A stretch of 64,000 nucleotides of DNA from Campylobacter insulaenigrae NCTC 12927. GTDB lineage: Bacteria > Campylobacterota > Campylobacteria > Campylobacterales > Campylobacteraceae. A program made the position numbers and the translations under genes. The notes below the pieces were generated by a model that saw nothing but the letters and a program-made list of their open reading frames with translations, searched no databases and was not told where the DNA came from. This document shows positions 19,514 to 29,966 of this stretch, piece by piece (positions within the stretch are counted from its first letter, which is position 1; every line of letters starts with the position of its first letter). The stretch covers positions 1,302,001 to 1,366,000 of the forward strand of contig NZ_CP007770.1 of the NCBI RefSeq assembly GCF_000816185.1. Reading direction: 5' to 3'.

Positions 19514-19713
19514 TATTGCATTGCGTATTTTTTCTTAAATTTTTCAACACGTCCCGCAGCATCCACAATTTTCTCACTACCTGTAAAAAATGGATGACAA
19601 TTTGAGCAAATATCAACTTTTATTTCTGCTTTATTAGATCTAGTAGTAAAAGAATTTCCACAAGCACAACTTACTTTACACTCTACATATTCTGGATGAA
19701 TTTCTTTTTTCAT
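19513..19713 (-). CDS. rpmE: 50S ribosomal protein L31
   Basis: 66 residues with the zinc-binding version of L31: Cys16, Cys18, Cys36 and Cys39 (SCACGN and ICSNCHPF), so it belongs to the C+ type that can store zinc. The C-terminal [18 protein letters not shown] is typical. A -10 (TATATAAT) at 19751-19744 precedes it, making it the likely first gene of an rpmE-rsmI-rlmB transcript. Confidence 0.98.
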   Translation of the reverse strand: MKKEIHPEYVECKVSCACGNSFTTRSNKAEIKVDICSNCHPFFTGSEKIVDAAGRVEKFKKKYAMQ

Positions 19714-19743
19714 TATCTATCCTTTTTTAAACATTAAGGCATA

Positions 19744-19751
19744 ATTATATA
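19744..19751 (-). promoter_or_regulatory. Probable -10 element of rpmE
   Basis: Minus strand TATATAAT (7 of 8 match to gnTAnaAT) 31 nt before rpmE and outside the rsmE coding region. Confidence 0.5.
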
Positions 19752-19789
19752 AATTTTTATATAAAAAATAGATAAATTTAAGCAAGAAT

Positions 19790-20452
19790 TTAAATTATAA
19801 ATTTTGACGCTAGAGCTATAATAGCAGTTTGTGCTTTTAACACAAAAGGAGTATTTAATTTAGCTTTTTGAAAACATTTAGTTCTTTCTAGCTGAGAAAA
19901 TCCGCCCTCAGCTCCAACTAAAAAAACACATTCCAAAGGGTTAAAATTTAATAAATTTTCTCCTTCAAAATCAATTAAAACTATATTTTTGTATTTTGAC
20001 TGAAATTGTTCAAAGTTTTTATATATTTCCAGTTTCAACAAAGAATTTCTACCGCATTGCTGAGATGATTCAATAAGAATCTTCTCCATTCTCTTTTCAT
20101 CTAATCTAAAATTTCTCTGGGAATATTGCATATAAACCAATGAAAGTTTTTCAACCCCTAATTCATTTAAAAAAGGTAAGGTTTTTTCTATAACCTTTGG
20201 ATCAATCACCGCTAAAGCTAAATGGAGTTTTGAGTTTTGTTGTATTTGTTCTATTTTTTTTTCTTTTAATACAAATAAGAAAAATTTTTTTTCTAACTGC
20301 ACACATTTATATATGTAAGTAAATTTATCTTTGAAATTTTTAAAAGCAACTTCATCTTCTTCTTTTAAACGCCTTGCCTTTAAATGTGAAAATGTTTCAT
20401 TTTCTATTTTTAAATACTCCTCACCACTTTGAATATGATATAAAAATCTCAT
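19790..20452 (-). CDS. rsmE: 16S rRNA m3U1498 methyltransferase RsmE
   Basis: 220 residues; SPOUT-family enzyme that methylates U1498 of 16S rRNA. The C-terminal half has the diagnostic FLVGAEGGFSQLE and the closing FVLKAQTAIIALAS, near the usual LRAETA knot motif. The N-terminal PUA-like domain is shorter than in E. coli. Start shares a base with the preceding membrane-protein stop. Confidence 0.92.
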   Translation of the reverse strand: MRFLYHIQSGEEYLKIENETFSHLKARRLKEEDEVAFKNFKDKFTYIYKCVQLEKKFFLFVLKEKKIEQIQQNSKLHLALAVIDPKVIEKTLPFLNELGVEKLSLVYMQYSQRNFRLDEKRMEKILIESSQQCGRNSLLKLEIYKNFEQFQSKYKNIVLIDFEGENLLNFNPLECVFLVGAEGGFSQLERTKCFQKAKLNTPFVLKAQTAIIALASKFII

Positions 20453-20862
20453 TAAAAATAAAACTTTTGAAATAAATAAGGTACAAAAAGTAAAAATATA
20501 TCAGCACATAAAATGAAAAAACTTAAAAATCTAAATTTAGCATAACGTTTATATATTCTTGCTTTTTTAAACAACACAAATTGATAAATTGCGAGTGAAA
20601 AAATAAAAATCCATGCAAGCCACATTAGCAAAATATATAAATTCATATCAAAATGTTTTAAAGCCCAGAGCAAGTTACCGGTAAATAAAACTATAGCTAA
20701 AAATAAATAGTAAATTGGTAAAAATAAACGAATCCTTCTAATAAAAATAAATTCTTGTGAAAAAGAACTTTGAGTTAAATATAAGTAAAACAACATCAAA
20801 AAACCACTAGTATATAAACTATAAACATGGAATGCTAGAAAAATATGATAATTTTGATCCAT
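20452..20862 (-). CDS. Small integral membrane protein
   Basis: 136 residues with four hydrophobic segments (about 6-28, 45-65, 72-95 and 112-134), short loops and several aromatic residues. No recognised motif; corresponds in position to Cj0157c. Lies between a lipoprotein gene (6 nt) and rsmE (overlap of 1 nt), so it is expressed with the ribosome maintenance genes. Function unknown. Confidence 0.75.
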   Translation of the reverse strand: MDQNYHIFLAFHVYSLYTSGFLMLFYLYLTQSSFSQEFIFIRRIRLFLPIYYLFLAIVLFTGNLLWALKHFDMNLYILLMWLAWIFIFSLAIYQFVLFKKARIYKRYAKFRFLSFFILCADIFLLFVPYLFQKFYF

Positions 20863-20868
20863 TATTTA

Positions 20869-21066
20869 TTACCCTCGAGTTGTATTTTCATCTTTAACTT
20901 CATCATCAACAGGTAAAGGAAGTGTATCATCATTTATTTGTATGTTAGAATCACTTTGTTCAATCTGCACATTTTCTGTTTGCACTTCTTGAGAATTATC
21001 TTTTTTCTCCTCACTTGCGCAAGCACAAAACAACAAAATAATAAAACTTAATAAAATTTTTTGCAT
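20869..21066 (-). CDS. Small acidic lipoprotein
   Basis: 65 residues: a signal sequence ending in a lipobox-like FCAC (lipid attachment at Cys16), then a 49-residue, very acidic, low-complexity tail rich in Glu, Asp, Asn and Gln with no fold apparent. The stop overlaps no gene; the start shares a base with queD. It is likely a disordered, membrane-anchored peptide. It has no haem motif (no CxxCH). Confidence 0.7.
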   Translation of the reverse strand: MQKILLSFIILLFCACASEEKKDNSQEVQTENVQIEQSDSNIQINDDTLPLPVDDEVKDENTTRG

Positions 21067-21650
21067 TAAACCTCCTTTTGATTAATAAATACAAAATTTT
21101 TATCTTTAAGATTGATATAAAAATTTTTATCTTTCCAATCATCTTGTATAGCTTCTGAAAATTCTATATCTTCTAAATTTATCTTAGGTAAAAATTCGCT
21201 ATAGGCGTCTTCTTTAAATCCTTGTGCATAACCTGTCCTAGTTTCATGCACTATAATACTTTGTAATTTTACACCTTGCTCTCCATTAAACATTTTAGTT
21301 TTTTGAAGTAAAGTATCTATAAGTATAAAAAAAACTCTTACAAAATTTTCAGCACTTACATTGACAGGCAAAATTATCCATCTTTTAGAATGTCTTTTCA
21401 TATCTTTTAAATATTTACTGTCATCATTTTTAAAAAGTGTAATTGCATGGTCAAAGCTATCTATAATTTGCCTGATTCCATCTTTTAATAACCCAAAATC
21501 ATATACCATTCCAGCGTTATCTAAATATTTGCTTTCTAATAAAACTTCAACTTTATAAGAATGACCATGTATGCTAGTTTTACATCTTTTAGAACTACAA
21601 AATCTTACTATATGAGCATTTTCAAATTCAAATAATTTTCTAATAATCAT
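21066..21650 (-). CDS. queD: 6-carboxy-5,6,7,8-tetrahydropterin synthase QueD
   Basis: Second step of queuosine precursor synthesis, from dihydroneopterin triphosphate. The zinc ligands His13, His28 and His30 (NAHIV and IHGHSY) and Cys23 as proposed catalytic residue are present, with the downstream DHAITLF and [10 protein letters not shown]. At 194 residues it is longer than the E. coli enzyme (about 120), as in other epsilonproteobacteria. Overlaps queE by 4 nt. Confidence 0.94.
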   Translation of the reverse strand: MIIRKLFEFENAHIVRFCSSKRCKTSIHGHSYKVEVLLESKYLDNAGMVYDFGLLKDGIRQIIDSFDHAITLFKNDDSKYLKDMKRHSKRWIILPVNVSAENFVRVFFILIDTLLQKTKMFNGEQGVKLQSIIVHETRTGYAQGFKEDAYSEFLPKINLEDIEFSEAIQDDWKDKNFYINLKDKNFVFINQKEV

Positions 21651-22396
21651 ACGCCTTCTTTATCTCCCCACACCCTAATATGCAGTCTATCAGAGTAATT
21701 ATATCCATTTTTTATACAAAATTCAGCAACACTTAAGGCATTTTTAGAAATTTCTTCTCTATTAGATCCCATCGGCATACAATAAACTTCATTTTCACAA
21801 ATTGTCAAAATTTCTCTTATTTCCTCTTGTGCTTGATGATTAAATATAAAATCTTCATCCAAAACAAACTTATAAAAGCTACCTTTGGCATTTTTTTTAA
21901 ATGCTTGTAATGCTTTTTTGTTAATTCTTTTTTCTTTAGATACTCCACTATTACTTAATTTTACCCCTAAAGAAAAATAACATTTTTCATATACAGGATA
22001 TTTCTTAAAATCAATTTCTATGCTAGCATTAGTTTCAAAATGAAGTAAAAAATTTTGTTCCAATAAAAGTTTAATCCACTTAAGAAATTCTTCATTTTTA
22101 TAATAAAGTAAAGGCTCTCCACCAGTAATAACTATGATAGGATTAAAATCTTTTTTTAAAAAAATAACCTCATTAAACAACTCTTGTGCAGTATATTTTT
22201 TATAAGTAGATGCAAAATTCTTCGTAAAAACAGCCCTAATAGTATCACAACCTATAAGAATGTTGTCATCTTTTTTTTTACTAACTCCAAATCCAATGCA
22301 GTTAAAATTACATCCTGCAAATCTTACAAAAATAGCAAGTTTACCACTATAAGCACCCTCGCCCTGAATACTTAAAAAAGTTTCAACAATTTCCAC
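21647..22396 (-). CDS. queE: 7-carboxy-7-deazaguanine synthase QueE (radical SAM)
   Basis: Radical SAM enzyme that converts carboxytetrahydropterin to 7-carboxy-7-deazaguanine. 249 residues; [20 protein letters not shown] and ITGGEPLLY are diagnostic. The cluster cysteines are unusual: Cys29 and Cys33 (CNFNC) are followed not by CxxC but by CIGFG, and the next cysteine is Cys50 after an insert. C-terminus [10 protein letters not shown] is conserved. Between moaA (no overlap) and queD (4-nt overlap). Confidence 0.92.
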   Translation of the reverse strand: MEIVETFLSIQGEGAYSGKLAIFVRFAGCNFNCIGFGVSKKKDDNILIGCDTIRAVFTKNFASTYKKYTAQELFNEVIFLKKDFNPIIVITGGEPLLYYKNEEFLKWIKLLLEQNFLLHFETNASIEIDFKKYPVYEKCYFSLGVKLSNSGVSKEKRINKKALQAFKKNAKGSFYKFVLDEDFIFNHQAQEEIREILTICENEVYCMPMGSNREEISKNALSVAEFCIKNGYNYSDRLHIRVWGDKEGV

Positions 22397-23362
22397 TTAT
22401 CCACCTGTTTGATAAAACGCTCTTGTAGAGCTTTTATTGTCTTCGTGATTCCATCTATTTTTTTCTGATTTATTTTTAATTACTGTCTTTAAAATTTCAC
22501 AAGCACCCTGAATATCTTTATTCTTTATAGATTTTTTAATACTTAAAGCTTCATCATAATACAAACAAGGTATCAAAAGTCCTTCTGCTGAGAGTCTTAT
22601 ACGATTACAAGTATCACAAAAATCATGACTGTGTGGATCAATTATACCAAAACGATAACCATCATCAAGCTCATACAAAGAAGCTGGCGCATTAGGAAGC
22701 TTTTCACAAGCTTTAAAAGAATATTTCTTTGCAAGGATATTTAAAATATCCTTAGACTTTAAACCTTTTAAATCGCCGTAAGCATGATAGTTTTCCATAA
22801 ATTCTATAAATCGAATTTGACAATTTCTTTCTTTAGCAAATTCCAACAGTTGAATAAATTCAATATCATTAATATCTTTTAATGCTACTGTATTAAATTT
22901 AATTTTAAAGCCAACCTTTAAAGCTTCTTCTATGCCACTTAAAACCTCTTTAAGTATGTTTTTCTGTGCTAATTTGAATGCAGTTTCTTCCTTTAAAGTA
23001 TCTAATGATATGTTAATTCTTTTCAATCCGGCTTTTTTTAATTCTTGCGCTTGTTGTTTAAGCAAAGATGCATTAGTTGTAAGAGCTAAATCAATATCTT
23101 GTTTATATTCACTAATCATAGCAATAAATTTATGTAAATCTTTTCTAACCAAAGGCTCTCCGCCAGTAATTCTTATTTTATTAACCCCTTCATCAATACA
23201 CACCTTAACAAACATAAATAATTCTTCAAACGAGAGTAAATTCTCTTTTGCACTCCATTCAAAAGGTGTTTTTGGCATACAGTATAAGCAGCGAAAATTA
23301 CATCTTTGAGTTACAGAAATTCGCAAATAATCAATCACTCTACCATAGCTATCAATCAACAT
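22397..23362 (-). CDS. moaA: GTP 3',8-cyclase MoaA
   Basis: Radical SAM enzyme starting molybdopterin synthesis. 321 residues with the N-terminal cluster CNFRCLYC (CxxxCxxC), [13 protein letters not shown], the C-terminal cluster [10 protein letters not shown] plus PCLYY, and the C-terminal Gly-Gly needed for the GTP-cyclising activity (TGG end). Needed in Campylobacter for formate dehydrogenase, nitrate, sulfite and TMAO reductases. Confidence 0.97.
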   Translation of the reverse strand: MLIDSYGRVIDYLRISVTQRCNFRCLYCMPKTPFEWSAKENLLSFEELFMFVKVCIDEGVNKIRITGGEPLVRKDLHKFIAMISEYKQDIDLALTTNASLLKQQAQELKKAGLKRINISLDTLKEETAFKLAQKNILKEVLSGIEEALKVGFKIKFNTVALKDINDIEFIQLLEFAKERNCQIRFIEFMENYHAYGDLKGLKSKDILNILAKKYSFKACEKLPNAPASLYELDDGYRFGIIDPHSHDFCDTCNRIRLSAEGLLIPCLYYDEALSIKKSIKNKDIQGACEILKTVIKNKSEKNRWNHEDNKSSTRAFYQTGG

Positions 23363-23375
23363 AAAAAAACCTCTT

Positions 23376-23879
23376 TTATAAAAGTTTGTTAAATTTCAAA
23401 ATCAACTCAACTCTACCAGTCCCTATACGCAAATCCTTAGCAATTTGTTCTATAGATTTTTTTTGCTCAAACATTTCTATTACTTTTTGCTCTTCATTAT
23501 CATAACTTGGGCTTAATTTTGTAATGCTTTGAGTTTTTTGTTCTAAATTTAAAAGTCTATTTTTTTGCTCACTTTGAAAATCATCAATTACTTCCTCAAC
23601 TTCCTTTAAGGCAATAAGTATAGGTGTAATGCTTTGATCAATTTTTGCTTGTAAAATTTGCATAAGTTCTTCTTTAATTGATTCTACATCAAACTCTTCC
23701 TTAGGCTCTTCTTCTTCACTTTCTTTTTTTAAATAATGATATTGTTTATTTAAATCTTCTATAATTTTTCCCAATTCATTAATTTTAGCCACATGCTCTT
23801 TTTCACGTATAAACATATAAGCAAATAAAGCAAATATTAAAAGCACTACAACAAGGCCCAATAAAACATCCACGCTCAT
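23376..23879 (-). CDS. Membrane-anchored coiled-coil protein with HTH-like C-terminus
   Basis: 167 residues: one N-terminal membrane helix (about 4-25), a long charged coiled coil (about 30-125), and a C-terminal helical segment [32 protein letters not shown] that resembles a helix-turn-helix. Corresponds to Cj0162c type proteins, sometimes assigned to DUF6115. Function unknown; start overlaps the next gene upstream by 4 nt. Confidence 0.72.
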   Translation of the reverse strand: MSVDVLLGLVVVLLIFALFAYMFIREKEHVAKINELGKIIEDLNKQYHYLKKESEEEEPKEEFDVESIKEELMQILQAKIDQSITPILIALKEVEEVIDDFQSEQKNRLLNLEQKTQSITKLSPSYDNEEQKVIEMFEQKKSIEQIAKDLRIGTGRVELILKFNKLL

Positions 23880-24376
23880 TCACTTTTCTCCTTTAGCATC
23901 TTAATCATTTCTCTTTGCATGTCTACAACAAAATTATTGTAGATACATTCATCCTCATTTTTTATTTGAATTATTTTTCCTTCTTTTTTATTTAAACCCT
24001 TAAAGAAAAAACAAATTTTCTGCCCATAAAGCTCTATTTTTGCATAATATTCTTCACCACACTGTAAACATTCTTCTTTAAATTTTAAATGAGAAAAATG
24101 GATACCTTCTAACATATAATTTTTACCCAAATCAATAGATAAATCGCTTTTATTTATATCATTTTTAAGCATAAAAAGCTCTTGTTTTAAATCCAATAAT
24201 AAATCAAAAATTAATTGTTCGCCTTCGCTAAATTCTATTCTAGAAGCAAGTTTTTTCCATTTACTTAAATTCACAAGATTATTTGATGTTAAATAATCTT
24301 GTAAAAATTCATCATGTCTTATCTTGCTTTCTTCAAAATTAAGATTTAAAGAACACTGGAAAAAATTTAATTCCAT
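23876..24376 (-). CDS. Conserved hypothetical protein
   Basis: 166 residues, cytoplasmic, acidic. N-terminal half helical (FDLLLDLKQELFMLKNDI at about 58-75); C-terminal half has beta-like segments with CLQCGEEYYAKIEL, where a single CxxC is visible. A PilZ-like fold is conceivable from the helix-then-beta pattern but the RxxxR signature is not present, so I do not claim it. Overlaps the prenyltransferase start of the upstream gene by 10 nt. Confidence 0.7.
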   Translation of the reverse strand: MELNFFQCSLNLNFEESKIRHDEFLQDYLTSNNLVNLSKWKKLASRIEFSEGEQLIFDLLLDLKQELFMLKNDINKSDLSIDLGKNYMLEGIHFSHLKFKEECLQCGEEYYAKIELYGQKICFFFKGLNKKEGKIIQIKNEDECIYNNFVVDMQREMIKMLKEKSE

Positions 24377-25242
24377 AAAAGATCAACCCAAATAAAAATA
24401 AAAAATATTATGCTTAAATAGCCATTTAACGTAAAAAATGCTTTATCTATTTTGGAAAAATTTTTTCTAACTATTTTATGTTCTAAAAATAAAATTAAAG
24501 CACTAACGATTACTCCTGCAAAAGCTATATTCCCAGTTGGAGCTACCCATACAAATAAAAACCAAAAAAGTACTGCTAAAACATGACAAAATGCTGAAAG
24601 AAACAATGTAGCCTCAGATCCAAATTTTGCAGGAATAGAATGTAAACCTACTTTTTTATCATAATCCATGTCTTGCAAAGCATAAAGCAAATCAAATCCA
24701 GCGGTCCAAAATGTGACCCCCAAACACAAAATAACGCTATAAATTTCAATTTTTCCAAGTATAATCACGCTCCCTGCAATAGGAGCTAATCCTAAACAAA
24801 ATCCAAGCACTAAATGTGCTAAAGAAGAAAATCTCTTAAATGCTGAATAAATTGCAAGTATAAACAAAACAGGCAAAGACAAAGCAAAAGCTAATTTGTT
24901 AATAAAATAACTCGATAATACAAAAATAATAGCATTTAAAATAATAAAAAGCAAAATACTGCTTTTACCTATACGCCCATCCACACTAGGTCTATTAGCA
25001 CATCGTGGATTGTTTCTATCAATATCTTCATCCATTAAACGATTAACAGCCATTGCAAAATTTCTAGCACTTACCGCACAAATAATTCCTAAAAACAAGG
25101 CCTTAAAACCTATCCAAGTGCTATTATTTAACATTACAGAAGCCACAAACATCGATACAAATAAAAAAGGTAAAGCAAAAATAGAATGCTTAAAAACAAT
25201 TAAATCTAAGATATCTTTTATTTTGTTTTTATATAAATCCAT
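24367..25242 (-). CDS. mqnP: UbiA-family prenyltransferase, probable menaquinone MqnP
   Basis: 291-residue membrane protein with about eight helices and both Asp-rich motifs: NRLMDEDIDRNNPR (about residues 67-80) and DMDYDKKVGLHSIP (about 191-204). Annotated as UbiA in C. jejuni, but Campylobacter makes menaquinone by the futalosine route, where the homologous prenylation step is called MqnP. It thus supplies the quinone used by the complex I genes in the same window. Family certain, pathway inferred from the genus. Confidence 0.85.
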   Translation of the reverse strand: MDLYKNKIKDILDLIVFKHSIFALPFLFVSMFVASVMLNNSTWIGFKALFLGIICAVSARNFAMAVNRLMDEDIDRNNPRCANRPSVDGRIGKSSILLFIILNAIIFVLSSYFINKLAFALSLPVLFILAIYSAFKRFSSLAHLVLGFCLGLAPIAGSVIILGKIEIYSVILCLGVTFWTAGFDLLYALQDMDYDKKVGLHSIPAKFGSEATLFLSAFCHVLAVLFWFLFVWVAPTGNIAFAGVIVSALILFLEHKIVRKNFSKIDKAFFTLNGYLSIIFFIFIWVDLLWN

Positions 25243-25276
25243 TTTAACTCTTTAAATATATTTTTGTTATGATTTT

Positions 25277-25284
25277 ACTAAAAT
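25277..25284 (+). promoter_or_regulatory. Probable -10 element of miaA
   Basis: ACTAAAAT, 7 of 8 match to gnTAnaAT, 27 nt before the miaA start. Confidence 0.45.
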
Positions 25285-25310
25285 AAATTTAAATTTAGGA
25301 TATTTTTACG

Positions 25311-26183
25311 ATGTTTTTTGAATTTGCACTCATAGGAACTACAGCCAGTGGTAAAACAGATCTTGCTAACACTCTTGCTAAAGAATTTGATGCATGCATT
25401 CTAAGCCTTGATAGTCTTTGTGTGTATAAGCAAATCAACATAGCATCAGCTAAAACTGATGAAAAAATTATAAATCAACTCAAATATTTTGGAGTTAACT
25501 TAATTAATATTGATGAACATTTTAACACAGCTTTATTTTTTGAAGAATATAAAAAAGCTAAACAATACGCTATGCAAAATAACAAAATTTTAATCATAAC
25601 AGGAGGAACAAGTTTTTATCTTAAAGCTTTAATGGATGGTTTAAGTGATAATTTTAAAGAAAGTCAAAGTTTGCTTAACAACAATGAAATTTATACCTTA
25701 ATGCAACAAATTGATAAATATTCAACGATAGAAAAAAATGATACTTATCGTTTAAAAAAATGGCTAGGAATTTATGAACAAACCAAAAAAATACCTAGTG
25801 AAGTTTTAAAAGAAACTCGTAAAGATCCTTTAATAAAAAATTTGGAAATCTATGATATTACTTGGGATAAAAAAACATTAGAAAAACGCATTATTCAACG
25901 TACACAGAATATGCTAAAAGAGGGTTTAATAGATGAAGCAAAAACACTTTTTCAAAAATTTGATAAAAATTTAAAAGCATTAAATTGTATAGGCTTGAAA
26001 GAATGCAAAGATTTTTTAGACAATAAAATTACCCTAGAAAAATTAGAAGAACTTATTGTTATACATACTAGACAACTTGCAAAAAGACAAAGAACATTTA
26101 ATAAAAAATTTCATAAAACTGATATTTTATTTAAAGATGCTTATAGGGTATTAAGAGAAAAATTACTAAATTTTTCTCATTAA
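25311..26183 (+). CDS. miaA: tRNA dimethylallyltransferase MiaA
   Basis: Adds a dimethylallyl group to A37 of tRNAs reading UNN codons. 290 residues with the P-loop GTTASGKT at residues 9-16, [30 protein letters not shown] and the C-terminal [12 protein letters not shown]. The only plus-strand gene between two long minus-strand operons. Its 3' end overlaps the pflA stop codon by 4 nt, tail to tail. Confidence 0.96.
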   Translation: MFFEFALIGTTASGKTDLANTLAKEFDACILSLDSLCVYKQINIASAKTDEKIINQLKYFGVNLINIDEHFNTALFFEEYKKAKQYAMQNNKILIITGGTSFYLKALMDGLSDNFKESQSLLNNNEIYTLMQQIDKYSTIEKNDTYRLKKWLGIYEQTKKIPSEVLKETRKDPLIKNLEIYDITWDKKTLEKRIIQRTQNMLKEGLIDEAKTLFQKFDKNLKALNCIGLKECKDFLDNKITLEKLEELIVIHTRQLAKRQRTFNKKFHKTDILFKDAYRVLREKLLNFSH

Positions 26184-28540
26184 GGCGTATTTAAAATACT
26201 AATTTTTTCTTTGCATAAATTTTGCCAATCGCTAGTAGAATTAATATCTACACATTTTTGCAAGCTATTTTTTTGATTTTGAGTTTGATTTAAATCTTCG
26301 TAAATATTACTTTGCATATAAAAAGCTCTAGCTCTTTCATCAGCCTTTAGAGGATTTGCTAATAAATCTTTAAACAAACCTAATGCTTTTTGCTTTTGAT
26401 TAGTTTGAGTCAAAGCTTTAATATACATAAATTCTAAATCTGGCGAAAAAAGATTCACGCCTTTTAAATTTTGGTAATCTATAGCCTTTGGTGCATAAGT
26501 TAAGATATTAGTAATAAAATCGTTTTTTTCACAAAAAAGTAAAAACTCATAATAAAGTTCTACCATGCGATAATTCATAGGAAATTGCTCTAATCTTTGC
26601 AAAGTTTCCACCATAGCATTATAATCTTGAAGCTTAAGTTGAGCTAAAAATTTAATATAATATGCTTCAAATTTTTCATCATCACTAATAATAGATCTAG
26701 TAGTTAAAACACTCTCGACAATTTTAACAACTTGCTTATATTGCTTATCTTTCAAAGTAAGATCTGCGTCTTGAAGTTTATAGTAAATCACATCATCTTG
26801 CTCATTTTCAGCAATATATTTTTTAGCTTCTTCGATACGTAAAGTTCTTTTAAAACATGCTAGCATTTGTTTTTTATTATAAATTTTGCTTCCAATATTA
26901 TATTCTTTAAAGCGATCATATATATCAATAGCTTTTAAACATTCATCGTTTTTTAAATCTTGAGTTAAGACTTCTATTGCTGATTTTTCTAAAATATCTT
27001 TTGCTTCTTTATTAGAATATTTTTCTATATCATTTTTATAAGTAATAATTTTTTCATAATTTTTCTCTTGAAAATATAGTTTTATATTATCAAATAAAGC
27101 CTGACTTGAAATTTCACCTACATATTTATGCATAATTTCTTCATACTTTTCATGCAAATATGTTGCATTTGTATCTTTTAAATACAAAAAATTCTTATCT
27201 TGAGTTTGCTTTACAAGTGTTAGATATTCTCCCATTGGAAATTCTTCTGCATAAAGTTCTAAATATTCTTCAGCTTTATCATACTCTTTGTTATTGAATA
27301 ATGAGAAAGCTAAATCTTTTAAAACTCTTTCATAATCTTTTTCAATTTTTGTCAAATGCAAAAATATATATTCATAAATTTTCGAACTGATATCATAAAT
27401 TTTATTATTATCTAAAATTTTTGCCAAAATTAAAGAATTTGATAAATCACTCATAAAAAATTTAGGATTAGATTCTAAAATTTTAATAGTTAAATCTCTA
27501 GCATCATTAATATTCTTTTGCTCTAAATAATCTTTAGCTAAAAACAATGCTGCTCTACTTGCTAAATCTGCATTCGAAGTTGAATAGTAAACTTCCTTAT
27601 AAATGTCCACTGCTGTATTTTTTTTACCAAGATTATATAAATAATCTGCGTAATCTAACATAGCCATAATAGTATAAAAATCATTCTTATGTTCTGTTGT
27701 TAAAAGATTAATAGTATATTCGACATTCGATCTTTGTGATAAACCTATATAAATCCTCATCATAATATACATAACTTCGGTAAAATTTTTGTCATTTACA
27801 TAAGTTCTTGTCCAATTTTTAGCATCATCTAACATTTGTCCTAAAATTTGCTGATCTTTATCTAAAGTATAGGTATAAAGTTGATTTTGCGCTCTAAGTT
27901 TATACAACTCAAATTCATTCATAAAAATACTACCTTGATATCTTTTAATAGCATTAATACTATCTCTTAAAACTTGATCGTATTTTTTAGCTTCATATTC
28001 TTTTTTAATGCTAAAATAAGCGTTAAAATCTGCACTTTTAGTGCCTTCTATGGGATTTGAATTTAAATCCAAAGCACCTATGAACGGCATTAAGGCATCG
28101 TTAAAATAAATATTAAAATCAAGTCCATCATCAACTTGATCTTTTTTTATATCTTTTGTAAAAACAAATACAAAATGTTTCGCTGAATTTGGATTTGGAT
28201 TAAAAATTTCTTTAGTATCAAAAATATCTTGAGAATAACTACGCATTTTTGCAGGAATTTTTGGAATGATTATAATATCTAAATAAGTCTGTTCTTTTTT
28301 AAATTTTATCGAAAATTCATCAAATTCTTTATTTTGAAATTGTATATTACTAGTACCAATAATTCTGCATTCAAAAAAATTTTTATCCGATTCAAAGCTG
28401 CTCTTACAAGTAAAATTTTTGTCATCTTTTAAATGCAAGATGCTAAAAGGAATTTTAGCATCTTCACCTTTATTTATAAGGATTTCAAAAGAAAATATAT
28501 AGCTAATACTTAGCAAGAGTAAAAATAGTATCCTTATCAT
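26180..28540 (-). CDS. pflA: Paralysed flagellum protein PflA
   Basis: 786-residue periplasmic TPR-repeat protein needed for flagellar rotation in C. jejuni, where it forms part of the extra scaffold discs of the motor. Signal peptide at about residues 1-17 ([17 protein letters not shown]), a beta-rich N-terminal domain to about 180, then TPR-like helical pairs to the end. It follows nuoN by 19 nt on the same strand and is likely co-transcribed with the complex I operon. The same order occurs in C. jejuni (Cj1565c-Cj1566c). Confidence 0.92.
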   Translation of the reverse strand: MIRILFLLLLSISYIFSFEILINKGEDAKIPFSILHLKDDKNFTCKSSFESDKNFFECRIIGTSNIQFQNKEFDEFSIKFKKEQTYLDIIIIPKIPAKMRSYSQDIFDTKEIFNPNPNSAKHFVFVFTKDIKKDQVDDGLDFNIYFNDALMPFIGALDLNSNPIEGTKSADFNAYFSIKKEYEAKKYDQVLRDSINAIKRYQGSIFMNEFELYKLRAQNQLYTYTLDKDQQILGQMLDDAKNWTRTYVNDKNFTEVMYIMMRIYIGLSQRSNVEYTINLLTTEHKNDFYTIMAMLDYADYLYNLGKKNTAVDIYKEVYYSTSNADLASRAALFLAKDYLEQKNINDARDLTIKILESNPKFFMSDLSNSLILAKILDNNKIYDISSKIYEYIFLHLTKIEKDYERVLKDLAFSLFNNKEYDKAEEYLELYAEEFPMGEYLTLVKQTQDKNFLYLKDTNATYLHEKYEEIMHKYVGEISSQALFDNIKLYFQEKNYEKIITYKNDIEKYSNKEAKDILEKSAIEVLTQDLKNDECLKAIDIYDRFKEYNIGSKIYNKKQMLACFKRTLRIEEAKKYIAENEQDDVIYYKLQDADLTLKDKQYKQVVKIVESVLTTRSIISDDEKFEAYYIKFLAQLKLQDYNAMVETLQRLEQFPMNYRMVELYYEFLLFCEKNDFITNILTYAPKAIDYQNLKGVNLFSPDLEFMYIKALTQTNQKQKALGLFKDLLANPLKADERARAFYMQSNIYEDLNQTQNQKNSLQKCVDINSTSDWQNLCKEKISILNTP

Positions 28541-28559
28541 AGATGTGATTATAGCAATA

Positions 28560-29966
28560 TTATTTTACAAAAGCAAAAATACCCGTACATAAGCTTCCTA
28601 TAAGACAAAAACATAAAATTATTTTTTGTCTTAAATATAACTGCTCGCCTTGAAAACAATCAGATTTTTTGAAAAATATATAAATCAAAATTTTTAAATA
28701 AGCATAGAGCATAATCATAGAACTAATAGCTATCGCAAATACGATAATATAATAGCCAGAAGTTAAAATGGAAGCTAAAATTAATAATTTACCCCAAAAT
28801 ACTCCAAAAGGTGGAATACCTGCGATACACAAAATCAACAAAGCGATAATAATTGACAACATAGGTCTTTTATTAAATAATCCTGCAAAACTTTCATAAG
28901 AACTTTCTTTAAACAAACTCAATGCTAAAAATAAACCATAATTAGCAAATGCAAAAACTATCCAATACAAAAACAATGCAGATATTGCCATTAAATACAA
29001 AATACCACCATCTTGAAAATTTAGATTAATTTCTGAAATTATAGCCGCTAATATAAAAGATGAATGTGTCACAGAACTATATGCAAGCATTTTTTTAACA
29101 TCATTTTGAACTAAAGCTACAATACTAGCAATCAGCATAGAAAATATTGCTAACAGTGCAACTATGTATTCAAATTTGACCCCTCCACCTAAGGCAGAAA
29201 AAATCCTTAACACAACTATAATCATTGCTATCTTTGGCACTACAGATATAAAAGCCACAAAAGTGGCATGCGCACCATAATATACATCTTTTAACCAAAA
29301 ATGAAAAGGAGCTATAGATAGTTTAATTCCTATTATAACCAAAAACATAACTCCAGCGCTTAACAAAATGGGGTTAGAAATATGCTCTGAATTTACTAAA
29401 TCAAGTAAATCCAAAGATTTAGTATTTAAATAAACAAAAGCACAAGCAAAGGCAAAAAATCCTGCACCAATAGCTGCAATAGTAAAATATTTGATACTTG
29501 AACTAATTGCATTATGTGTTCTTCTTAAAGCTATTAATGTATAAAGTGCCAAAGAAGAGCCTTCTAAAGCTAAAAAAATTACTATCAAATTTGTGCTTGA
29601 AACCATTAAAATCAAACAAGCTATCATAAATAAAAATAAAGGGAAAAACTCAACTTTTTTTTCTTTCATATCCATGATAAGATAAAAAATGGAAAAAACC
29701 ACTATGATTATCTGCGCAAATATAGCATAGTTATCACTTATGAATAAACCAAAAAAAGCATCGGCATCACTCAATTTAAATCCATTAAACATACCTAAAA
29801 GCAATAAATTCCCTAAAAGAGCTATTACACTAACACTTGTATAAAAATTTCTAGAAAGTTTTGTAAAAATACTTAACAAAAGTAAAGCAACAGCCCAAAA
29901 AAACAAAGATAGTATTGGCCATAATAATACAAAATTTAATTTTTCAATACCAAAAACACTCATCAT
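28560..29966 (-). CDS. nuoN: NADH-quinone oxidoreductase-type subunit NuoN
   Basis: 468-residue antiporter-like proton-pumping subunit of complex I with about 14 membrane helices. Conserved features include SIKYFTIAAIGAGFFAFA, KLSIAPFHFWLKDVYYGA with the pumping lysine and VQNDVKKMLAYSSVTHSS. The start overlaps nuoM by 4 nt (ATGA). Last nuo gene, directly before pflA. Confidence 0.96.
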   Translation of the reverse strand: MMSVFGIEKLNFVLLWPILSLFFWAVALLLLSIFTKLSRNFYTSVSVIALLGNLLLLGMFNGFKLSDADAFFGLFISDNYAIFAQIIIVVFSIFYLIMDMKEKKVEFFPLFLFMIACLILMVSSTNLIVIFLALEGSSLALYTLIALRRTHNAISSSIKYFTIAAIGAGFFAFACAFVYLNTKSLDLLDLVNSEHISNPILLSAGVMFLVIIGIKLSIAPFHFWLKDVYYGAHATFVAFISVVPKIAMIIVVLRIFSALGGGVKFEYIVALLAIFSMLIASIVALVQNDVKKMLAYSSVTHSSFILAAIISEINLNFQDGGILYLMAISALFLYWIVFAFANYGLFLALSLFKESSYESFAGLFNKRPMLSIIIALLILCIAGIPPFGVFWGKLLILASILTSGYYIIVFAIAISSMIMLYAYLKILIYIFFKKSDCFQGEQLYLRQKIILCFCLIGSLCTGIFAFVK

